NCBI GenBank assembly: GCA_046732975.1
Contig: JBKPOG010000209.1
Span: 1 to 13,389 of the forward strand
Direction: 5' to 3'
Length of the DNA stretch: 13,389 nucleotides
Origin: JAMXLO01 sp046732975
Lineage (GTDB): Bacteria > Pseudomonadota > Alphaproteobacteria > Acetobacterales > Acetobacteraceae
Of the stretch, positions 8,011 to 13,389 are shown in pieces. A program made the position numbers and the translations under genes. The notes beneath the pieces are model-generated. The model was not told the DNA's origin. It saw only the letters and a program-made list of their open reading frames with translations, and made no database searches. Position 1 is the stretch's first letter. Every line of letters begins with the position of its first letter.

Positions 8011-9087
8011 ATGTCAAAAGGCAGCATTCCACGCTGGTTTCTCGCAACTGTACTGACAAGTCTGCTTCTGGTGACAACCGGAGTGATGGGCGCCAGCGCA
8101 CAGAACCTCGCTCCGGTGCAGCCGTGGGGATTGCCACCAGTGCCGGCAGGCATTGGCCCGGTGGAAAAGTTCGCGGATGTCAGCAACACGCCACAAGGTC
8201 AGTTTCTCGAGGGAGGTGCGTTCGATACGCAGGGCAATCTCTGGTTCGTGGCGATTGGCAGCGGGTGGGTCTCCTATCTGACACCGGACGCGAAGTTGGT
8301 CCCGGTCTTCAACTGCAATCCGCCGGCCGAACTGGGTCAGACCTGCGAACCGCAAGGAACCCGCTGGTACAACGGAAAACTGTATCTGACCTCACGCCAC
8401 CGCGGCATTCTCGTTTACGACCCGCAGACAAAGGAGGTCGGAACCCTCGTCTACACCTATCGCAACCAACTGTTTAAAGGGCCCAACGACCTTGACTTCG
8501 ACGCCGAAGGCAATCTGTTCTTTACCGATCCATGGGGCACCGGTCCCGGACCGAGCGCGTCAGATCGCACCGGCGCCGTCTATCAGTACTCGCGTGAGGG
8601 CGTGTTGCGCAGGGTGATGGATAGTGGCTCGTTCCCCAATGGCATCGCGGTGTCGCCGGACAACGCGGTCGTTGCTGTAGGCGACTTTCGCGAGGGCCGC
8701 GTTTGGTACGCGCCATTCATGACCGGCCCGACGCTCGGATGTCCGCAATGCGTGAAGGACCCGCTTCATCTGACGTTCGCCAGCGTGAAGGCAGGCAGCT
8801 ATCTCCCCGGCAATACCGGACCCGACGGTATTCACTATGATGTCCATGGCAATCTATGGGTCGGCTGCGCGGGTCTTGGCGGGATACTGGAGATCGATCC
8901 ACGCGGTGTGATCTTGGGCTTTGTGCCGATCCCGAATGGCGACGCAGCGACAACCAATTTTGCGTTCGGCGGTCCGGACAACCAGTACGTCTATTTCGAA
9001 GGGGCGAACAGCGGCACGTTCTGGCGCTTCAAGGCGCCCTATCCTGGCCTGATCGGACCGGGAGGCGTGCGGTTGCCGCAGTCCTGA
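8011..9087 (+). CDS. Exported SMP-30/gluconolactonase/LRE-like beta-propeller protein
   Basis: 358-residue protein with a signal peptide (about 1-30, hydrophobic 10-27, ASA-QN cleavage-like site) and a six-bladed propeller typical of SMP-30/gluconolactonases. The metal-site residues can be placed: Glu67 (FLEGGAFD), Asn159 (KGPNDLDFD), Asn210 (FPNGIAVSPD) and Asp272 (GPDGIHYD), corresponding to Glu18, Asn103, Asn154 and Asp204 of regucalcin by motif. Repeated blade phrases such as D-x-x-GNLWF, DAEGNLFFTD and DVHGNLWVG support the fold. Family members hydrolyse sugar lactones, organophosphates or other lactones, so only metal-dependent lactonase/esterase-type activity is suggested. Two Cys pairs (102/112, 244/247) could form disulfides after export. 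GGAGGAGAGG ends 10 nt before ATG. It follows the esterase by 153 nt and may share its substrate pathway. Confidence 0.9.
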   Translation: MSKGSIPRWFLATVLTSLLLVTTGVMGASAQNLAPVQPWGLPPVPAGIGPVEKFADVSNTPQGQFLEGGAFDTQGNLWFVAIGSGWVSYLTPDAKLVPVFNCNPPAELGQTCEPQGTRWYNGKLYLTSRHRGILVYDPQTKEVGTLVYTYRNQLFKGPNDLDFDAEGNLFFTDPWGTGPGPSASDRTGAVYQYSREGVLRRVMDSGSFPNGIAVSPDNAVVAVGDFREGRVWYAPFMTGPTLGCPQCVKDPLHLTFASVKAGSYLPGNTGPDGIHYDVHGNLWVGCAGLGGILEIDPRGVILGFVPIPNGDAATTNFAFGGPDNQYVYFEGANSGTFWRFKAPYPGLIGPGGVRLPQS

Positions 9088-9145
9088 ACGTGCAAGTTGG
9101 CTGCGGCACAGCTGCCCTGATGCATGCGTGAGTTCGCGCCTGATT

Positions 9146-9166
9146 GCGGCGCGACCGCCGCGCCGC
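9146..9166 (+). terminator. GC-rich hairpin after the SMP-30-like gene, possible terminator
   Basis: A perfect 8-bp stem, GCGGCGCG at 9146-9153 and CGCGCCGC at 9159-9166, closes a 5-nt loop 58 nt after the stop codon of the SMP-30-like gene. The following bases are pyrimidine-rich (CCCCTTCTCCC) but not a real T-run, so intrinsic termination would be weak. It may instead be a leader hairpin of the dioxygenase-family gene 75 nt downstream. The stem is seen; its role is inferred. Confidence 0.4.
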
Positions 9167-9241
9167 CCCTTCTCCCAGACCCTTGTCGCGGCTACCGTGA
9201 TGCGACGACGTCCGATGCCGATCAAATGGGAGGAATTCGTT

Positions 9242-9613
9242 ATGTCTGACATGCCGGAGCTGCACGGTTATCACGTGCACATCTACTACAACGATGCCAC
9301 CATGCCGACCGCGGCGAAACTGCGCGATTCTCTCGCGGCGAAATTCCCGGTTCGCGTCGGCAAGAACCAGGGCATCGCCGGCCCGCATCCGGTGCCGCAG
9401 ATGCAGGTCATCTTCAAGACCGACGCCTTCGACAGCGTGGTGCAGTGGCTGATGTTCAACCGCGAGGGCCTCGATATCCTCGTGCATCCGCTCACCAACG
9501 ACGAGTACGAGGACCACACCAGTCAGGCTCTCTGGCTTGGAACGCCGGTGGCGCTGAAGGTCGAGACCCTGCCGCATGGCCCCTACCCGGCGCACCTGCT
9601 CCCGGCCGAGTGA
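9242..9613 (+). CDS. DOPA 4,5-dioxygenase family protein
   Basis: Small 123-residue cytoplasmic protein with no signal peptide. The family pattern is clear: HGYHVHIYY at the start (His8, His11, His13), GPHPVPQMQVIF (47-58, His49), the NREGLDILVHPLT segment (73-85, His82) and DHTSQALWLG (91-100, His92). Fungal relatives cleave L-DOPA extradiol to give betalamic-acid precursors. Bacterial homologues are mostly uncharacterised, so ring cleavage of a catechol is a family-based guess. The ATG at 9242 is preferred to an in-frame ATG at 9128 because GGAGGA lies 8 nt upstream and conserved sequence starts within ten residues; the upstream extension is Arg/Pro-rich and not family-like. It follows the exported lactonase-like gene by 154 nt on the same strand. 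Confidence 0.88.
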   Translation: MSDMPELHGYHVHIYYNDATMPTAAKLRDSLAAKFPVRVGKNQGIAGPHPVPQMQVIFKTDAFDSVVQWLMFNREGLDILVHPLTNDEYEDHTSQALWLGTPVALKVETLPHGPYPAHLLPAE

Positions 9614-9864
9614 ACTGCCGAGGGCAATAGCCACTACCCTCTTGAAACCGTCGGGGTCGGACGAGCCTCGTTGATCCGGCTGGTTCGCGCCCGTTACGCG
9701 CGCCCGTGACCAGTTATCGCCAGAGCGAATAAATCGTTTCTTCATCCAGAGTCATTAATTGGACAGCCGGGCTAGGCTAAAGTTCCCGGTGCTCGGGTCG
9801 GTCAGAATCAAGCGAGCCGGACGTTCGGTCTAGATGAAGCGCAGCGAACGACTGAGCTTGATGC
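9614..9864. other. 251-nt intergenic region before the PAS-domain gene
   Basis: No gene is seen here. It holds a short palindrome (ACGAG-C-CTCGT, 9661-9671) and a 9-bp direct repeat, CGCGCCCGT, at 9686-9694 and 9699-9707. GC drops towards the PAS gene (AATAAATCG and ATTAATTGG around 9728-9761). The promoter of the PAS-domain gene should be in the AT-richer second half, but I could not assign convincing hexamers, and no strong Shine-Dalgarno precedes the ATG at 9865. Confidence 0.4.
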
Positions 9865-11736
9865 ATGATGCATGGCCTGATCGACCTAGCCACACTCCCG
9901 AACCTGATATGCGATACTCTGGATGAGTTCGACGATATCCTGATTGTTCTGGAGGAGGGTAACGAAGGGGTTATAATTACTTCTGCGAATAATGCATTCT
10001 GCCGTGCTTCGGGCTACAGCCACTCTGAAATCGTCGGCCGTCTGCTGCATCTCTTGATCGCTCCTGACGCCGATCCTCTGGTTTATTCCGGCGTTACAGC
10101 AGCAATCAGAGAGCGTAGGCAGTTGAGGACAGAGCTGCCTTGCTGCGGGTCGGACAGCAATCGGTTCTGGCTCGGCATTCATCTTATGCCTGTAAAGCGT
10201 GCCGAGCTGATCTGCTCCATCGTGTTGGCGAGGGACATAACCGAGGCCCGCCACGAGCGCCAGCAACAGAACGCGATCCAGAGCTTGTTGGCCAAGGTAT
10301 TTTTGTGCGTTCCCGTGGCTGTGGCTATCATCTCGGACGACGGATTGATCCAAATGAGCAATCCGGCGCTCGACTCTCTGCTGGGTCATCGCGCTGGCAC
10401 GTTGGCAGGAAAACGGGCCACAGACTTCGTTGCGCCTGAATCTCGACCTGCGGTGATAGAGGCACGTGACCGGCAACTTCAGGACGCTGTCGACTATACG
10501 CTGATAATCAGGGTCCTACGATCAGACGGCACAGAGCGTCCTGTCCAGTTGACTTCCGTAACGGCACGCCGCGAGGATCTGAAGCGGTTCAGGATCGTGA
10601 CCCTGCTTGATTGTGCAGAGAGTACGACCACGGTATCCGTGCACGTTGCTGGCAAGATCCGGCTCATTGGATTGCAGGATGTCAAGGTTGCACTAGGTCC
10701 ACGTTGGCCCGAGGTTGCGTCCAGAGCGCTTGCCACGGCGGAACATGTGGTTCGTCAACGCTGTGGACGCGGCGACAGCTACTCGCGCAATGCGGAGGAT
10801 GAGTTCCTGATGTGCTTCGCTCAGGGTACGAGCGAAGATGAGGCAGCTTTCCGCGCTGCCATGATAGCGAAAGAGATCAAGGCCCGCCTGATCGGTGAAG
10901 GTCAAAGTGACACAGCAGCGCATGTCACAGCCATTACAGCAACGATCGAACTGCCCGAGGACCCAAATCGCCACGAGGACAAGCTCAACCAGCTTCTGAG
11001 CGAGCGCCTGACCGCGCAACTCTCGTCCATCGAGACAAAGGCTCGCGAGACACTGAAAATGGCGGTTGCTAGTGCGACCTGTGAACTGGAACCGATATGG
11101 GGACGTCTCGGCACCGAGCCCACCGCTTACTATGGCCAATTATCTCGTGAACTGGACCATCGTGTGCAGGCTGCATATTGCACTCTATCTTCGCGCGATC
11201 GCGCCGATTTCGATTACGACCGACTCGTTCTTGGCGTAGCGGCGAGTGGTGCATTGACGCAACTTGCATCTGGTCACCCATGCACCATCTTCGTGACCGT
11301 CTGGTTCGACGTGTTTCTCGATCGGCGTCGCCTGGACCGGTACCTGGCAACATGCAGGACCCTGGACCCGAGGCTCCGTGAGCGCCTCATGTTGGTCATC
11401 GCCGGAATACCGAAAGGCTGCCCACTCAGCCGTCTCCTCGATTGTATAAGCCGGCTGCGACCGATGTGCATGGGAGTTGCTCTACAGTTCGAAACCCTGC
11501 ATAGGCCGGAATTTGATTTGGCCGCCCTAGGGTCACCAATTATCTCTCTTCCTGTGAACGATATGAGCATCGAGGACCCGACGCACAAAGCACAACTGAC
11601 CAAGCTGGTGAGACGGCTGCACGAGTCAAACTCGCATATCCTAATCCGACAGACAGGTGCACGAGACCATACGCAGGAATATCGGCAGCTGGGCGTGTAT
11701 CTGATATCGCGCGCAGTTATCCCCGCCCACGCATAA
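9865..11736 (+). CDS. PAS-PAS sensor protein with degenerate GGDEF-like and EAL-like domains
   Basis: Cytoplasmic 623-residue protein with no signal peptide or membrane segment. PAS1 (about 17-128) contains NNAFCRASGYSHSEIVGR and ends in the PAC-like ARDITEARHERQ. PAS2 (about 138-250) contains SNPALDSLLGHRAGTLAGK. Residues about 262-345 resemble a GGDEF domain with the signature altered to AEDEF (310-314, in RNAEDEFLMCF), so diguanylate cyclase activity is unlikely. Residues about 405-623 look like an EAL fold (start ELEPIW, end LGVYLISRAVIP), but the EAL, N-x-S, E-x-T/E and DDFG catalytic motifs are absent. It is probably a sensor or effector that binds partners or c-di-GMP rather than making or breaking it; this is inference. 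The PAS assignment is firm, the last two domains less so. Local GC is visibly lower than in neighbours (28/60 in 9961-10020 against 41/60 in 5641-5700). Confidence 0.82.
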   Translation: MMHGLIDLATLPNLICDTLDEFDDILIVLEEGNEGVIITSANNAFCRASGYSHSEIVGRLLHLLIAPDADPLVYSGVTAAIRERRQLRTELPCCGSDSNRFWLGIHLMPVKRAELICSIVLARDITEARHERQQQNAIQSLLAKVFLCVPVAVAIISDDGLIQMSNPALDSLLGHRAGTLAGKRATDFVAPESRPAVIEARDRQLQDAVDYTLIIRVLRSDGTERPVQLTSVTARREDLKRFRIVTLLDCAESTTTVSVHVAGKIRLIGLQDVKVALGPRWPEVASRALATAEHVVRQRCGRGDSYSRNAEDEFLMCFAQGTSEDEAAFRAAMIAKEIKARLIGEGQSDTAAHVTAITATIELPEDPNRHEDKLNQLLSERLTAQLSSIETKARETLKMAVASATCELEPIWGRLGTEPTAYYGQLSRELDHRVQAAYCTLSSRDRADFDYDRLVLGVAASGALTQLASGHPCTIFVTVWFDVFLDRRRLDRYLATCRTLDPRLRERLMLVIAGIPKGCPLSRLLDCISRLRPMCMGVALQFETLHRPEFDLAALGSPIISLPVNDMSIEDPTHKAQLTKLVRRLHESNSHILIRQTGARDHTQEYRQLGVYLISRAVIPAHA

Positions 11737-11789
11737 GTGACCGCATGAGACAGCGTCTTGGAAAACGCGACAATGAGACGATGCTGATC

Positions 11790-13046
11790 CTACACCACTA
11801 GGTTCTTCGGCACGTCCCGGAACGGTCTGTCGTTGTCCGTTCGCGGTTCCTTCGGCATCCCAAGCACGCGCTCGGAGATGATGTTGCGCTGAATCTCGTC
11901 CGTCCCGCCCGCAATCGAGCCCGCCGGCACGCTGATCAGGATCTCGGAAATCAGCCCATCCATCGGCGCATCATCGCCGGCCAGCATCGCGTCCGCCCCG
12001 GTGATCAGCGTGTGCACCCGTGCCGCCGCCCGGGCGACGTGGCTTCCCACCAGCTTGCCCAAAGAGCCCTCCGGTCCCGGCGGCCTGCCCTGCATATGCG
12101 CCGCCCGTGCCCGCCGCGCCGTCCACTCCGCCGTCTTCGACAGGATCAGCAGTTTTGCGATCTCCTGCCGTACGGCCGGATCGCTGATCCGCCCCGTTGC
12201 CTTGGCCCGTTCAATCACCAGATCGACGCGGCCCGCTCGCTGTGGATACCACTTGTAGGGCTCCATAACGGTGGCGTTCTCGGCGCGCTCCTCTTCGTAC
12301 ACGCGCCCCGACCGGTCAGATGATTTGCCCCAACGCGAGATGCCGTCCGCACCGCGCCGCTCGTGCATCAGGGTCGTCGTCGCCACCGCCCAGCCGCGTC
12401 CCACCTCGCCAACCAGGTTTTCGGGAGGCACCTCGGCATCGGTAAAGAACACCTGGTTGAACGACGCATACCCGTTCATCTGCCGCAGCGGATGCACCTG
12501 AACCCCAGGCTGGCGGACGTCGAGCACGAAATACGACAGCCCCTGATGCTTCGGCTTGTCCCAGTCGGTGCGCGCCAGCAACAGGCCCCAGTCGGCATGA
12601 TGCGCGCTGGTGGTCCACACCTTCTGCCCGTTGATCACCCAGCGATTGCCCTTGAACTCGGCGCGCGTCGTCGCCCCCGCCAGATCCGATCCCGAGCCTG
12701 GCTCGCTGAACAACTGGCACCAGGTGTCCTCGCCCGTCAGGCTGCGGCGCAGGAACCGCCGCTTCTGATCGTCGCTGCCATGCGCCAGCAGTGTCGCGGC
12801 CGCGAGCCGTCGTATGCCCGTCTTGGCGACGCCGACCGCACCAAACCGCTGCATCTCTTCTTCGACCACCATCTCCAGCGCCATCGGCAACGCGCGGCCG
12901 AACCAGTCCTTCGGCCAGGAGGGCACGCCCCAGCCGCTGTCGATCAGCTTGTTGCGCCACTCCACCAGGCCGTAGTCCGGTTTCCAGTTAGCCTCGAGCC
13001 AAGTCCGCACATCGGCGCGGACAGCTGCTTCAGTAGGCTCGGCCAT
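11790..13046 (-). CDS. Acyl-CoA dehydrogenase (FadE-like)
   Basis: FAD-dependent enzyme of 418 residues that introduces an alpha-beta double bond into an acyl-CoA thioester, passing electrons to ETF. The N-terminal helical domain (about 1-105) is followed by the beta domain with the flavin/substrate signature WCQLFSEPGSGSDLAGA (109-125), NGQKVWTTSAHHADWGLLLAR (139-159) and MNGYASFNQVFFTDAEVP (190-207). The C-terminal helical domain ends with AGGTDEIQRNIISERVLGMP. The YEGT glutamate of medium-chain enzymes is Gly here. The Glu of LMHERRG (about 229) is at the position used as base in IVD-type enzymes, judged from memory. Two adjacent ATGs exist (13049 and 13046); the second is better spaced from GGAGG. 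Upstream on the same strand, 81 nt away, is another acyl-CoA dehydrogenase, which suggests a two-gene operon. It converges on the PAS gene with a 53-nt gap. Confidence 0.94.
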   Translation of the reverse strand: MAEPTEAAVRADVRTWLEANWKPDYGLVEWRNKLIDSGWGVPSWPKDWFGRALPMALEMVVEEEMQRFGAVGVAKTGIRRLAAATLLAHGSDDQKRRFLRRSLTGEDTWCQLFSEPGSGSDLAGATTRAEFKGNRWVINGQKVWTTSAHHADWGLLLARTDWDKPKHQGLSYFVLDVRQPGVQVHPLRQMNGYASFNQVFFTDAEVPPENLVGEVGRGWAVATTTLMHERRGADGISRWGKSSDRSGRVYEEERAENATVMEPYKWYPQRAGRVDLVIERAKATGRISDPAVRQEIAKLLILSKTAEWTARRARAAHMQGRPPGPEGSLGKLVGSHVARAAARVHTLITGADAMLAGDDAPMDGLISEILISVPAGSIAGGTDEIQRNIISERVLGMPKEPRTDNDRPFRDVPKNLVV

Positions 13047-13089
13047 CATCCCCTCCGAACACAGAAAGCAACATGAGCGAAAAAAGCAT

Positions 13090-13126
13090 CCCCCTCCCCT
13101 TGCGGGAGAGGGTCAGGGGGAGGGGG
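13090..13126. repeat. REP-like G/C-rich inverted repeat between two acyl-CoA dehydrogenase genes
   Basis: CCCCCTCCCC (13090-13099) and GGGGAGGGGG (13117-13126) form a perfect 10-bp inverted repeat around a 17-nt loop. An alternative inner hairpin, CTCCC-CTTGC-GGGAG (13094-13108), overlaps the left arm. It starts 1 nt after the stop codon of the upstream dehydrogenase in transcription order and lies inside the 81-nt spacer to the next gene. The form recalls short extragenic palindromes common in GC-rich proteobacteria. A single copy in this window cannot prove repetitiveness. It may stabilise the upstream message or attenuate read-through. Confidence 0.6.
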
Positions 13127-13127
13127 C

Positions 13128-13389
13128 TCATGCGCCCCATGCCCGCATCATCAATTCGCGATGGTAGGTCGGATCACCCAGGAACACCTCGGAACTTTTC
13201 GCCCGCTTGAACCACAGATGCGTGTCGTTGTCCCAGGTGAAGCCGATACCGCCATGGATCTGGATAGTGTGTATCGCCGTTTGCATATACGCTTCCGCCG
13301 CGCACGCCTTCGCCAGCGAGGCGATCGCCGGCAGGTCCGCATCGTCCTCCGCTGCTGCCGATGCTGCGCAGTAAGCCGCCGACTTCGCC
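13128..13389 (-). CDS. Acyl-CoA dehydrogenase, C-terminal fragment (N-terminus beyond window)
   Basis: The last 86 residues of an open frame running in from the right edge and stopping at TGA (13130-13128). The fragment is the C-terminal helical domain of an acyl-CoA dehydrogenase: a helix rich in Ala and Lys (AIASLAKACAAEAYMQTAIHTIQ), then IHGGIGFTWDNDTHLWFKRA and the tail GDPTYHRELMMRAWGA. The GGIGFTW-x-x-D phrase is typical of the shorter partner subunits found next to FadE-like genes in steroid and branched-acyl catabolism. The missing part should be about 250-300 residues. It is transcribed ahead of the complete dehydrogenase gene, from which it is separated by 81 nt that include the REP-like hairpin. 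The reading frame has been translated by hand and is uninterrupted. Confidence 0.9.
   Translation of the reverse strand, partial: AKSAAYCAASAAAEDDADLPAIASLAKACAAEAYMQTAIHTIQIHGGIGFTWDNDTHLWFKRAKSSEVFLGDPTYHRELMMRAWGA

Noticed and set aside
9900..10250. First PAS domain as a LOV photosensor
   Set aside because: The flavin-binding GRNCRFLQ motif is absent; the equivalent stretch reads GRLLHLL with no photoactive Cys.
11737..11789. Bidirectional terminator between convergent PAS and dehydrogenase genes
   Set aside because: Only an imperfect pairing of CAGCGTCT with AGACGATGCTG is visible, with no T-run on either side; too weak to annotate.
12363..13076. 237-codon plus-strand open frame antisense to the acyl-CoA dehydrogenase
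   Set aside because: The minus strand encodes a complete recognisable acyl-CoA dehydrogenase over the same bases; the plus-strand product has no recognisable motif.

Overview
The window is GC-rich bacterial chromosome. It is most consistent with an alphaproteobacterium, perhaps Acetobacteraceae or another Rhodospirillales-like lineage. That placement is an inference from base composition, the gpmI-envC-ctpA gene order and the style of the acyl-CoA dehydrogenases; no rRNA or other marker gene is present. I see no tRNA, rRNA, CRISPR array, transposase or prophage gene.

Left part (1-4032, minus strand): a housekeeping operon read right to left. It runs gpmI (glycolytic phosphoglycerate mutase), an EnvC-like coiled-coil/degenerate LytM protein whose start overlaps the gpmI end, then a CtpA-type S41 carboxyl-terminal protease that leaves the window at base 1. 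Together they join central carbon metabolism to cell-wall hydrolase activation and periplasmic proteolysis. A small VOC-family protein is divergent from gpmI.

Middle part (4183-9613, plus strand): five co-directional genes with gaps of about 140-200 nt, so they may be separate transcripts. They are the VOC protein, a Tat-type periplasmic substrate-binding protein with no transporter partners here, a secreted type-B carboxylesterase with an intact triad, a secreted SMP-30/gluconolactonase-like beta-propeller, and a small DOPA 4,5-dioxygenase-family protein. The mix of exported hydrolases, a solute receptor and a possible ring-cleavage enzyme suggests a scavenging or catabolic neighbourhood for ester, lactone or catechol-type compounds. 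The substrate cannot be read from the sequence.

Right part (9865-13389): a 623-residue multidomain signalling protein with two PAS domains followed by what look like degenerate GGDEF and EAL domains, in DNA of visibly lower GC than its neighbours. It converges on a minus-strand pair of acyl-CoA dehydrogenase genes (one complete, one cut by the window edge). A G/C-rich inverted repeat of REP-like character lies between those two genes.

The most interesting items are the catalytically dead-looking PAS-GGDEF-EAL protein, the exported esterase/lactonase/receptor group with palindromes upstream of two of its genes, the REP-like element inside the dehydrogenase pair, and a short near-match to the Tn5 mosaic end next to the envC stop codon. 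I did not find a clearly new defence or mobile system.
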